Of a DNA stretch of 45,491 nucleotides, positions 8,832 through 15,575 are shown in pieces. The stretch comes from a virus. The translations under genes were made by a program, and so were the position numbers. How positions within the stretch are numbered: the stretch's first letter is position 1; each line of letters starts with the position of its first letter. The notes beneath the pieces were generated by a model that was given only the letters and a program-made list of their open reading frames with translations, had not been told where the DNA came from and did no database searches. The stretch lies in IMG/VR virus record IMGVR_UViG_3300032163_000030, positions 1 to 45,491 of that record, one strand, 5' to 3'.

Positions 8832-10110
8832 ATTCCGACTCCATTATAAGTCTTTTTTTGAATTTTTGTAAAGGTGTCAGTTCAACAATCTGCTGTGGGA
8901 TGACAACGGGATTCAATTCGTGGACTGCCAGGGCCAGGGAGATGACAATATCATCGTGCATTTCCTTTCCTTCAGGTGCACCGTAATAGATTTTTCCTGT
9001 CGGGCCTATCTTGTAAGAGAAATTCTCCAATTCATTAAGCGTTTCCTCTAAGTTAATAATTGAAAATCTTTTTAATTGAATCCAGATTGATAACTTTTGG
9101 ATCATCTCTAACTTTAGGGTATGGGTGATGGTAATTGGATCACAGGCGATTGACATTCTTGAGAGGTCATCAACAATCGGATCCCCTATTCCTGTTGAAT
9201 CAATACAGCAAATGGCGTGGTTATAATGTCGGCAAACTTCAGCAATCTTGTTTTTCTGATAAACCCAGTCAATCTGGTTAAACCTTTCCTGATAAACCTG
9301 CTGGTTGGTTGATCTTTTGAAAACTGTTAAGACGGTGTAAGCCTGGTGTTTGGCAAGATCGCACCCCACCACATACAGTTCACCTGGTATTGGGGGTTCT
9401 GGAGTGGCTGTGGCGACTGCACGGACTCCTTTAAAGACTTGCCCGACACCTTCCATCCAGGCACACTCGTATTCTTGGTTATAGAATTCCTCGGAGATGG
9501 CGGTACGCCTGGCTTCTTCCAAAACTGAAGGTTTTAAAACTCCTGAAGCTGAGGCTCTTAAAAGCCAAGACTTCCATTCTGCAAACTTTTCCGATTCTCC
9601 TCTTTGGTAAAAATCCCATAAATGATTCTTGCCCATCGGGGTTCCGATAAACCATGCCCAACCGTTATTTGCCCTGAGAACTGGCTCCAAGATTTGCCAT
9701 GCTTCGATCTTCTGTTTTTGAAATTCGTCAAACACAATCCCCATCGGCCCAGCACCCCGCAAAAAATCTGGATCATCGGCCCCCTTGAGCTGAATTACTG
9801 AGTGATTTTTTAAGGTTAAAACTAATTCCTGTTCATTTTTCTTGGCGATAATTCCTTCGGGAATAATGCGGAAAAGCATATTAGGATCACGCCAAATTGC
9901 ATCTTTGGCTTCAGAATAGGTAGGAAACAAATGCCAGTAGACTCCAACTCGCATTAAGGCTTGGTTAATTAGTTCAATTAAAGCAGTCGTAGTTTTTCGT
10001 GCCCGTCTGTGCCAAACAAGAATTTTAAAACGAGTAGGATCAAAGATTACCTGACTTTGATGGGGCATCAAGTCGGATGGTGGAAAAATTATTTCATGAG
10101 TATCCGCCAT
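8776..10110 (-). CDS. terL: Terminase large subunit (packaging ATPase/nuclease)
   Basis: A 444-residue protein. The N-terminal ATPase has a Walker A region at residues 34-41 (HRRARKTT) and Walker B near residue 120 (GIVFDEFQ). The C-terminal RNase H-like nuclease has acidic residues in VVGCDLAKHQ, CIDSTGIGD and MHDDIVISLA. It drives DNA into the procapsid through the portal and cuts concatemers. The Walker A is unusual: the glycine normally before the lysine is Arg. Upstream lies a 360-base pentanucleotide array instead of a normal leader. The ribosome site is weak. Confidence 0.92.
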   Translation of the reverse strand: MADTHEIIFPPSDLMPHQSQVIFDPTRFKILVWHRRARKTTTALIELINQALMRVGVYWHLFPTYSEAKDAIWRDPNMLFRIIPEGIIAKKNEQELVLTLKNHSVIQLKGADDPDFLRGAGPMGIVFDEFQKQKIEAWQILEPVLRANNGWAWFIGTPMGKNHLWDFYQRGESEKFAEWKSWLLRASASGVLKPSVLEEARRTAISEEFYNQEYECAWMEGVGQVFKGVRAVATATPEPPIPGELYVVGCDLAKHQAYTVLTVFKRSTNQQVYQERFNQIDWVYQKNKIAEVCRHYNHAICCIDSTGIGDPIVDDLSRMSIACDPITITHTLKLEMIQKLSIWIQLKRFSIINLEETLNELENFSYKIGPTGKIYYGAPEGKEMHDDIVISLALAVHELNPVVIPQQIVELTPLQKFKKRLIMESEYDYQNQQEWEEAGFEGPI

Positions 10111-10120
10111 AAGATCATTT

Positions 10121-10480
10121 TAACATACTTGCCTTGCCCTGACTTAACGGAACTCACCTAGCCCCGCCGTACCTGATCTCGACAGACCATGCCATGCATT
10201 ACCACGCCTCAACCCGCCTTACCTGGCCTTATAAGATAAATCCATCCTTGCCGTGCCTTAACTTAACGGAACTTACCTAACCCCAACGAAACGGGCCTCA
10301 ACAAACCTGAACATGCAATACCATAACTGGCCCTATCTTGCCGTACCTTACCGCACCTTGTAAGATAAGTTCTTAGCCTTGCCTTGCCCAAACCCACCAC
10401 ACCGTACCACACCGCACACTACCGAACCGCAACTCGCCAAACCCCGCCATACCATACCGAACCCAAACGCACCTAGCCAC
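10121..10480. repeat. Degenerate pentanucleotide-periodic array (ACCNN/GCCNN)
   Basis: A gene-free 360-base block in which ACC, GCC or CCN recur about every five bases, with G nearly absent at phase positions. The complementary strand is GGTNN/GGCNN. Longer blocks recur inside it: CTTAACGGAACT at 10143 and 10262, and TAAGATAA at 10232 and 10361, spaced 119 and 129 bases. Composition differs sharply from neighbouring genes. No ORF, tRNA or terminator is evident. Five bases is half a helical turn, so arrayed protein binding or a replication or packaging site is conceivable. The function is unknown. Confidence 0.8.
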
Positions 10481-10483
10481 AAA

Positions 10484-10978
10484 CTACTTGCTTATCATTT
10501 CCCGTAGCTTATTAAGTTCACTTTCTGTGAACTGTTGGGCTACTTGAGTTACCTGACTGGCTCTTTGGATATTGTCAAAGGTCTGATTGAAAGCAGCCCT
10601 TATGTTAGCATTGAACGCCATAAAATCCTGAACTTTTGCTTTTTCTTCAGGAGTTAGTTTTACGGTATCAATGTGTCGTGTTTCGAAATTAGCCATTTTT
10701 ACCTGCCTTCCAGCAGAATCATGGTGTTCCTCAGCACGATTTAATATATCCATGCCTTCAACAAGTTTGTAACCAATTCCTCTCTCAATATTCAAGGAAC
10801 GCTTTTGAGTTTTTAGAAGTTCTTTCTTAGCCCTGTAAAGTGAAGTCCTATTCTCACGAATATCAGAGTCAATAACTTCCGTCAATTCACCATACTCAAA
10901 GATCGTTCCTGTTGGTTTATCCTCTACAAAATCGTAGATCATCTGCCAATAGGCTTTTTCATTTTTGGGTTGGAACAT
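10484..10978 (-). CDS. Hypothetical protein, winged-helix-like N-terminus with coiled-coil tail
   Basis: A 164-residue protein. The first 75 residues (FEYGELTEVI, then RTSLYRAKKELLK, then IGYKLVEG) have the helix-helix-strand order of a winged helix, including a plausible wing ending at YKLV. The C-terminal half is helical and Gln/Glu-rich. This predicts a DNA-binding, oligomeric protein. It is flanked on both sides by the pentanucleotide-periodic DNA, so it is a natural candidate to bind it; that is inference. Confidence 0.6.
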   Translation of the reverse strand: MFQPKNEKAYWQMIYDFVEDKPTGTIFEYGELTEVIDSDIRENRTSLYRAKKELLKTQKRSLNIERGIGYKLVEGMDILNRAEEHHDSAGRQVKMANFETRHIDTVKLTPEEKAKVQDFMAFNANIRAAFNQTFDNIQRASQVTQVAQQFTESELNKLREMISK

Positions 10979-10989
10979 ATTTAATTAGT

Positions 10990-11036
10990 CTTGCCCTGCC
11001 ATACCGAACCGCACCATAACTTACCACACCGCACCA
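10990..11036. repeat. Short second tract of pentanucleotide-periodic DNA
   Basis: The interval between the genes at 10978 and 11043 again shows ACC/GCC every five bases (for example TACCGAACCGCACC), the same texture as 10121-10480. The array therefore brackets the winged-helix-like gene. Confidence 0.7.
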
Positions 11037-11042
11037 AAAAAC

Positions 11043-11630
11043 TTACTTCACCTCTTTAAAGGAAATTACATCAAAGGTACCGTATGGGCCTGGTTTCTTT
11101 GGTGACGATGGTCGCCAATCGCCCAGTCCTGCTACAATACCTGCGTTGGTTAAAATCTCTTTGATGTCATCTACCGACAAAACATTATTGGGTTTAGTTG
11201 TGATAGAAAAACTAACTTCATAACCTTCGGGAATTGCTGTTCTTATCCGATCCACTCTTGATCTTTGAACAACAACACCGCAAGTATGAAGCCAATCATT
11301 TTCCTTAATTCTATCAATCGTTACTGGTTTTCCTTCAACCAGTACCAAAGGTTCTTGGTTGGCAATGGCAAGAGATGTATAAATAACTCGGGTTATTGCA
11401 ACTTTCCTTATCTTTTTTCCTTTTGAGCCTTCAAACATACAAGCCATCAGGTTAGTCCAAGGCATAATGACCTCACCCTTATCATTAAGATAGGTGGTCT
11501 TTATCCATTCCTCGGAATAATCAGTTGTTTGACTTGTGATCTTTTTGGTTGAAGCGGCTGCTACGGGATATTTGTGAAGGAGTAATTGTGCTGAACCTTT
11601 TATTGTTACATCTATTTGCATTATTTTCAC
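11043..11630 (-). CDS. Conserved phage-type protein of unknown function
   Basis: A 195-residue soluble protein. It opens with a strand (MQIDVTIKGSAQLLLHKYP) and closes with GLGDWRPSSP then KPGPYGTFDVISF. I recognise this gene layout (N-terminal 'I-x-G-x-x-x-L-L-x-H-x-x-P' and C-terminal 'G-x-G-D-x-R-P-x-x-x-G-x-F') from unassigned phage proteins with a ferredoxin/RAMP-like look. Nucleic-acid binding is possible. AAGGAGGAGGTG precedes the ATG and a good promoter lies at 11654-11682. Early or regulatory expression is likely because it has its own promoter ahead of terL. Confidence 0.6.
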   Translation of the reverse strand: MKIMQIDVTIKGSAQLLLHKYPVAAASTKKITSQTTDYSEEWIKTTYLNDKGEVIMPWTNLMACMFEGSKGKKIRKVAITRVIYTSLAIANQEPLVLVEGKPVTIDRIKENDWLHTCGVVVQRSRVDRIRTAIPEGYEVSFSITTKPNNVLSVDDIKEILTNAGIVAGLGDWRPSSPKKPGPYGTFDVISFKEVK

Positions 11631-11653
11631 CTCCTCCTTTTTGAGATGTTAAT

Positions 11654-11682
11654 AATGTACAGCAGATGCACATTAATGTCAA
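11654..11682 (-). promoter_or_regulatory. Sigma70-type promoter for the 11043-11630 gene
   Basis: On the minus strand TTGACA (11682-11677), a 17-base spacer and TACATT (11659-11654). It is followed by a leader with a strong Shine-Dalgarno before the ATG at 11630. The -35 lies in CCTATTGACA, a ten-base string also present at 11851-11860 (minus) and 12572-12581 (plus). Confidence 0.7.
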
Positions 11683-11691
11683 TAGGGAAGT

Positions 11692-11820
11692 TTAGGAGTG
11701 CTTTTCTTCAATTTTCCTAATAATATACTTTGGGATTCTTCTAACCGTAATAGTAAGAGGCAGTTTATCCAAATAGCGGTAGGGAGTCCTAAAGAACTTT
11801 CTCGCATTAACAAATTTCAT
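11692..11820 (-). CDS. Phd/YefM-like mini DNA-binding protein (candidate)
   Basis: A 42-residue basic protein from an ATG at 11820 that is too short for routine gene calling. The order NARKFFRTPYRYL, then LPLTITVRRIPKYII, resembles the N-terminal strand-helix-strand of Phd/YefM antitoxins (S-x-x-x-R-x-x-x-x-x-x-L ... T-x-x-G/R-x-P-x-x-I). The toxin-binding tail is missing and no toxin gene lies next to it, so a small repressor is more likely than a toxin-antitoxin pair. Its promoter places the start site at or next to the ATG. Confidence 0.5.
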   Translation of the reverse strand: MKFVNARKFFRTPYRYLDKLPLTITVRRIPKYIIRKIEEKHS

Positions 11821-11826
11821 GATGCA

Positions 11827-11856
11827 ATACTACCATACTGTCATGACTTATGTCAA
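11827..11856 (-). promoter_or_regulatory. Promoter giving a leaderless message for the Phd-like gene
   Basis: On the minus strand TTGACA (11856-11851), an 18-base spacer and TAGTAT (11832-11827). Only six bases separate the -10 from the ATG at 11820, so transcription should start at or within a base or two of the start codon. Confidence 0.65.
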
Positions 11857-11860
11857 TAGG

Positions 11861-12094
11861 GTATTTTTTATTTGGAAATGGAATTAGAACAGAATACAGT
11901 AGTAAAAATATTTAGTCCCCCCTGGGTGCCCGCCCAGTGCCCAACCACCCTATTCTAGCCACGCCAAGCCATGATCTAGAATAATGATATAAAAAGAAGC
12001 ATTGTGATACGGCTATTGATACAGTTTGTTCATGCCATGTCGCACAATAATGCTTTTGTGACGCTGTACAGGCATGATTAGGCTATACTAACGC
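11861..12094. other. Gene-free stretch with inverted repeats beside the small terminase
   Basis: About 230 bases without a convincing ORF or RNA gene. It holds a perfect 8-base inverted repeat TATTCTAG/CTAGAATA (11951-11958 and 11976-11983, 17-base loop), a GC-rich TGGGTGCCCGCCCA segment near 11927-11941 and an imperfect GCATTGTG/CACAATAATGC pair near 12000-12056. Its place beside terS makes it a reasonable place to look for the packaging recognition site. Confidence 0.45.
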
Positions 12095-12535
12095 CTATAG
12101 GTTATCTTTGTTGGGGTTGTAGCCACTTGGAGTTATAACTATTCTTAGCTCACCCTTGCTTTGTACTGCTAGCATAGACTTAGGAGCGAATTGGTTGGGG
12201 AATATGCGTTCTAGAAGCCATTCAGAGTGTTTAGCGTCTGTTCTAGAGGCTTTATTAACATTCGTTAAATGTCTAGCTTTAAAAAATACCATTGCTTCTT
12301 CTATTTGGCTTACAAGGCTTTCATTACGATTTAAGAATCTATAAAAAGTTGGTTCTGAAATATAGACTAGACTACAAGTATCTTTGATCGTATGTCCTTG
12401 CTTTAAAAACTTTAATATCTTTTTAAACTTATATTGATTAATCTTATGTCTATTACCTTTTTCTTTTGCCCATAGTTGAACTTCAGCTAAGGTTTGAGGC
12501 TTTGTTTCTTCTGGTACTGTTAAATCGTTTGCCAT
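12095..12535 (-). CDS. terS: Terminase small subunit (probable)
   Basis: A 146-residue protein. A homeodomain-like helix-turn-helix occupies about residues 38-75 (ILKFLKQGHTIKDTCS followed by SEPTFYRFLNR), then a helical region with TDAKHSEWLLERIFPNQF, a pattern typical of small terminases where the HTH is followed by an oligomerisation helix. It would recognise the viral packaging site and recruit TerL. It is separated from terL by three genes and the pentanucleotide array. The start has no Shine-Dalgarno; a -10 box lies 8 bases upstream. A transcriptional regulator is the alternative. Confidence 0.7.
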   Translation of the reverse strand: MANDLTVPEETKPQTLAEVQLWAKEKGNRHKINQYKFKKILKFLKQGHTIKDTCSLVYISEPTFYRFLNRNESLVSQIEEAMVFFKARHLTNVNKASRTDAKHSEWLLERIFPNQFAPKSMLAVQSKGELRIVITPSGYNPNKDNL

Positions 12536-12543
12536 TTGATTGG

Positions 12544-12552
12544 ATTATATCA
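12544..12552 (-). promoter_or_regulatory. Extended -10 promoter of terS (leaderless)
   Basis: The minus strand reads TGATATAAT, a perfect extended -10 (TGnTATAAT), with eight bases between it and the ATG at 12535. No good -35 is visible, as expected for extended -10 promoters. The message should begin at about the start codon. Confidence 0.65.
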
Positions 12553-12575
12553 TATTGCCAGCCATAAGTTGCCTA

Positions 12576-12603
12576 TTGACAATACTCTATATTATACTAT
12601 AAT
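12576..12603 (+). promoter_or_regulatory. Strong rightward promoter of the plus-strand block
   Basis: TTGACA (12576-12581), a 16-base spacer and TATAAT (12598-12603): both hexamers are full consensus. It lies back to back with the terS promoter and reads into the small genes at 12632 and 12806. Confidence 0.75.
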
Positions 12604-12631
12604 TAACTAGGATAGGTTATATATTAATAGT

Positions 12632-12778
12632 ATGTTAAGAACCATTTTAATTATCTTAGCAGTAGCAATCATATTAATTATAGTATTCAAGCTAAGTCAA
12701 AAAAGACTAGATAATTACAATCGATCAGTTTGTGCCGTCTATGGGTTGCAAGCCGATTGCAGGACACCATTAAAGTAA
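12632..12778 (+). CDS. Small membrane protein
   Basis: A 48-residue ORF from an ATG at 12632. One very hydrophobic helix spans residues 3-19, followed by a basic stretch and a tail with two Cys (CAVYGLQADC). It is the first gene after the consensus promoter at 12576. Only a weak purine stretch precedes it. Such single-helix early proteins may affect superinfection or the host membrane; the function is unknown. Confidence 0.45.
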   Translation: MLRTILIILAVAIILIIVFKLSQKRLDNYNRSVCAVYGLQADCRTPLK

Positions 12779-12805
12779 AACAAAAAGGAAGGGGGTGAGA
12801 AATAA

Positions 12806-13069
12806 ATGACAAAACAATTTACAATTTTAAAAGTTGGTTATACTCATGGAATTTATGGCTGCAGTGGCGAGTATTTTAATTGTATCTATACAACCAAAAA
12901 TGGTCTAAGCTCTTTTCCATTTAATGGAATGTATGGAGCAGAAGAAAGAGTTGCAGGAACTTTAAGAAGTCGAGGCTTTGAGGAAAAGTATACACCAACC
13001 GATTATGGAAAAATGAAGGCGAAAATCAATTTCAGGGCACTGACTGAATTTCAAAAAGCAAATGGATAA
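12806..13069 (+). CDS. Hypothetical early protein
   Basis: An 87-residue soluble protein with many aromatic and Gly residues in the first half and a Lys-rich C-terminus. AAGGAAGGGGGTGAG precedes the ATG. I do not recognise it. It lies between the consensus promoter and the terminator at 13161, so these two small genes form a separate early unit. Its last codons lie in a duplicated 20-base string (13054-13094). Confidence 0.55.
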   Translation: MTKQFTILKVGYTHGIYGCSGEYFNCIYTTKNGLSSFPFNGMYGAEERVAGTLRSRGFEEKYTPTDYGKMKAKINFRALTEFQKANG

Positions 13070-13094
13070 AAGTGAAAAGCAAATGGATAAAAGT
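13054..13094 (+). repeat. Tandem duplication at the 3' end of the 12806 gene
   Basis: AAAAGCAAATGGATAAAAGT occurs twice (13054-13073 and 13075-13094) with one base between. The gene's stop TAA lies in the first copy. It looks like a recent 21-base slippage duplication. Confidence 0.85.
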
Positions 13095-13160
13095 CGCCAA
13101 ACGCCCCTTACTCTATACTCTCCATATAGCTTAATACTATTACCAGAAGTAAGATTCCCA

Positions 13161-13205
13161 GAGGATGCTCCCCTTCCCTCAAAGAAGAAGGCATCCTCTT
13201 TTTAT
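13161..13205 (+). terminator. Rho-independent terminator of the first plus-strand unit
   Basis: An eight-base stem GAGGATGC/GCATCCTC with a 22-base loop is followed by a T-rich tail (TTTTTATT). It ends transcription from the 12576 promoter and isolates the sugar operon that follows. Confidence 0.8.
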
Positions 13206-13301
13206 TACCGTCAGTTGAGTTCCCTTCGAAAGCCGAGGATTAAAATACTACTAAAGGCAGGGAAGCCCTAAGTATGCAGATTTGCACTGCTTTTAAATCG
13301 G

Positions 13302-13484
13302 CTAATCCTCTTTAACCCCTTGCCGATCTTGTAAATACATATCAATAGCAACTTCAACATCAAATAATGCTCGATTGTAGCCATCACGCCACATTTTTTT
13401 GGTTAATGGTAATCCGCCACGAACAGCAAAAGTTTTTCTTCTGGTGAAATCTTTTAGATAGTTGACTGGAATAGTAGTGTCCAC
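13302..13484 (-). CDS. Possible small hypothetical protein
   Basis: A 60-codon minus-strand ORF opening at GTG 13484. It has a basic N-terminal half and a helical C-terminus (DVEVAIDMYLQD). Against it: there is no Shine-Dalgarno, and the GTG directly follows a terminator-like U-tract. For it: the composition looks protein-like (LPLTKKMWRDGYNRALFD), and the ORF fills an otherwise empty gap on the opposite strand to its neighbours. I do not recognise it. Confidence 0.35.
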   Translation of the reverse strand: MDTTIPVNYLKDFTRRKTFAVRGGLPLTKKMWRDGYNRALFDVEVAIDMYLQDRQGVKED

Positions 13485-13490
13485 AAAAAA

Positions 13491-13529
13491 AGCCCTAAGA
13501 CGGGTAAATGTTTAGGGCTCTTACCCGTC
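13491..13529. promoter_or_regulatory. Two interleaved inverted repeats before the sugar operon
   Basis: Stem A pairs AGCCCTAA (13491-13498) with TTAGGGCT (13512-13519). Stem B pairs GACGGGTAA (13499-13507) with TTACCCGTC (13521-13529). The order A5-B5-A3-B3 is that of an H-type pseudoknot or of two mutually exclusive hairpins. Read leftward, stem A is followed by seven T, a terminator shape. Confidence 0.7.
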
Positions 13530-13581
13530 AATGTATCATAACCACAATTAAAAAACAATTGCAACCCCCAATTTTAGGGTG

Positions 13582-13590
13582 TGCTATACT
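13582..13590 (+). promoter_or_regulatory. Extended -10 promoter of the sugar operon
   Basis: TGCTATACT (TGn plus TATACT) ends ten bases before the ATG at 13601. A TTGCAA at 13559 is 20 bases upstream of the hexamer, too far for a normal -35. The predicted leader is only about 3-4 bases and has no Shine-Dalgarno. Confidence 0.6.
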
Positions 13591-13600
13591 ATCTGGTAGA

Positions 13601-14803
13601 ATGTCTGCCATTTTAGTCGGTGCCACAGTTTATGACAATTTGGAAAAAGAGGCGGTGATTAAAGTTCTTGATGAGGGTTGGCTGGGAGTCGGTAAATATG
13701 CCAAAGAGTTTGAGGACAAGGTTGCCAAATATGTCGGTCATAAATACGGTATAGTTACCAACTCTGGATCATCTGCTCTACTTCTTGCTGTTCAATCCTT
13801 AGAATTACCCAAAGGTTCAAAAGTTATCGTTTGTGCTTGTGGTTTCCCAGCTACAGTTAGCCCGATTATCCATGCTGGACTTATTCCCATTTATGTTGAT
13901 GCTGAAATGACATCATATTCTATTGATCCCCATGAGATTGCCAAAGCGACCATGCAACATGATGCAAAAGCTGTCGTATTTGCCCACACAGTCGGCAATG
14001 TAGCCAACATGGACAAGGTGATGGCGATTGCTAAACTTCACAACCTCTTGGTCATAGAGGACATCTGCGACGCTCTAGGGGCTATGTGGGGCAAGAAACA
14101 AGTCGGATCATTCGGGGACATTTCCTGTGTTTCTTTTTATCCAAGCCATCATATTACAGCAGGGGGATTGGGAGGAATGATGCTAACCTCCAATGATGAC
14201 TATGCAACAAGGGCAATCTCACTTAGGGATTGGGGTAAAACTCACAATTCTCCAACCTATTACGATGCTTACACGACTGATGAAAGAAACTTTGTGATGG
14301 TAGATTCAATCTCTTATGACTACCGCTACACTTACTCCCATATTGGCTACAACCTCAAGCCAGCAGATTTAAATTGTGCCTTTGGAATTGCCCAGATGGA
14401 TAAACTGGATAGTTTTATCGAAAAGAGGAACGCCAACTACCAGAAACTATTTGATTTGTTCAACAGATCGCCCTATTTTGTCATGCCCAAACACCACAAA
14501 GAGGCAACCCCATCATGGTTTAACTATCCCGTGGTGGTCAAGGAAAACACAATCTTTACAAGAGATCAATTAGTCAAATACTTTGAAAAGCATGAGATAA
14601 GATGTCGTCTGTTCTTTGCAGGCAACATAACAAGACAACCAGCCTTTAAGGGAACAGGAATAATCTTAGGGGATTTGCCAGTATCTGACCTTTTAATGAA
14701 ACAGGCGTTTTTGATTGCTTGCCACCCAGCATTGACTGATGATAATATCCTCCATATTGGGAAAGTGTTAGACAATTTCTTGCATGAAAAAGATATTAAT
14801 TAG
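13601..14803 (+). CDS. PLP-dependent sugar 3-dehydratase, RfbH/ColD-like (DegT fold)
   Basis: A 400-residue DegT/DnrJ/EryC1-fold protein with NSGSSAL (54-60), EDICDALG (153-160) and SFYPSHHIT (178-186). Ordinary DegT aminotransferases have the PLP-binding Lys where this protein has His183. That exchange is the hallmark of the 3-dehydratases RfbH/E1 and ColD, which remove the C3 hydroxyl of a 4-keto-6-deoxy sugar nucleotide. The Cys cluster after SLRDWG that holds the 2Fe-2S centre in RfbH is absent, so it is more ColD-like in that respect. The ATG at 13601 fits the family start; an upstream in-frame ATG at 13508 falls inside the interleaved hairpins. It is the first gene of the sugar operon. 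Confidence 0.85.
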   Translation: MSAILVGATVYDNLEKEAVIKVLDEGWLGVGKYAKEFEDKVAKYVGHKYGIVTNSGSSALLLAVQSLELPKGSKVIVCACGFPATVSPIIHAGLIPIYVDAEMTSYSIDPHEIAKATMQHDAKAVVFAHTVGNVANMDKVMAIAKLHNLLVIEDICDALGAMWGKKQVGSFGDISCVSFYPSHHITAGGLGGMMLTSNDDYATRAISLRDWGKTHNSPTYYDAYTTDERNFVMVDSISYDYRYTYSHIGYNLKPADLNCAFGIAQMDKLDSFIEKRNANYQKLFDLFNRSPYFVMPKHHKEATPSWFNYPVVVKENTIFTRDQLVKYFEKHEIRCRLFFAGNITRQPAFKGTGIILGDLPVSDLLMKQAFLIACHPALTDDNILHIGKVLDNFLHEKDIN

Positions 14804-15575
14804 TTCGGGTTCAAGCTTTATAGCAAAAAACATTCGGGAACAATTAAAGTACAACTTTACCGCCCCCTTGCACCTTGGTCTTGATTTACTTGATCCCAAA
14901 GCGGTCAACAAGTTCTTTAAGAATAAATACTTTGATGTGGTGATCCATACCGCTGGGGTTGGTGGCAGGGGAAACAAGACTGACGGGGAGGATGTCTTTT
15001 ACCAGAATGTCTGTATGTTTGAGAACATAATCCAGAATGAGGAACACTTTGGCAAGCTGATTAATATGGGATCGGGTGCAGAATATGGCAAGCAGTTGCC
15101 GATTGTCAATGTCAAAGAAACTTTTGAAAGAATACCGACTGACTTTTACGGGATGGCAAAGCAGGTAATCGGCATGGTAATTGAAAGAACCAAAAAAGAT
15201 ATGGTCAACCTACGGACTATGGCGGCTTGGGGGAAATATGAAAAGCCTGATAGGTTTATCTCAACCATATTGTCTGATCCTGAAGAACTTTATATCCACG
15301 ATTGCCTATTTAATTACTGTTATGTTGATGACTTGGTAAAGATCATTGACTGGTTTATTAACAACGATTCGGAATACCGCACCTACAATATCGGTGGTAC
15401 AAAGATCAGACTGACTGATATTGCAAAGAAACTAAAGAAACCATATATTTTGGGTGATCCAGGGAATGAATACACCTGTGATGATACACGACTACGGGAG
15501 GAATTAAAGTTTAAGTTTTCAAACTTTGATAAATGTCTGAAAAAATACCAGTCGCAATTCTTGGTACAGGCTTGA
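14784..15575 (+). CDS. NAD(P)-dependent sugar epimerase/reductase (extended SDR)
   Basis: A 263-residue SDR. The Gly-rich nucleotide motif is degenerate (SSGSSFIAKNI, residues 7-17). The catalytic set is Ser97 in NMGSG, Tyr122 and Lys126 in YGMAK. YVDDLVK and YNIGG later in the chain are typical of nucleotide-sugar SDRs. The expected reaction is reduction or epimerisation of a 4-keto sugar nucleotide, in this setting perhaps reduction of the branched product. It overlaps the dehydratase by 20 nt and the next gene by 43 nt. Confidence 0.8.
   Translation: MKKILISSGSSFIAKNIREQLKYNFTAPLHLGLDLLDPKAVNKFFKNKYFDVVIHTAGVGGRGNKTDGEDVFYQNVCMFENIIQNEEHFGKLINMGSGAEYGKQLPIVNVKETFERIPTDFYGMAKQVIGMVIERTKKDMVNLRTMAAWGKYEKPDRFISTILSDPEELYIHDCLFNYCYVDDLVKIIDWFINNDSEYRTYNIGGTKIRLTDIAKKLKKPYILGDPGNEYTCDDTRLREELKFKFSNFDKCLKKYQSQFLVQA

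Noticed and set aside
13062-13271. Plus-strand ORF of 69 codons after the 12806 gene
   Set aside because: It runs through the 20-base duplication and straight through a strong terminator hairpin, and its product is low in protein-like features.
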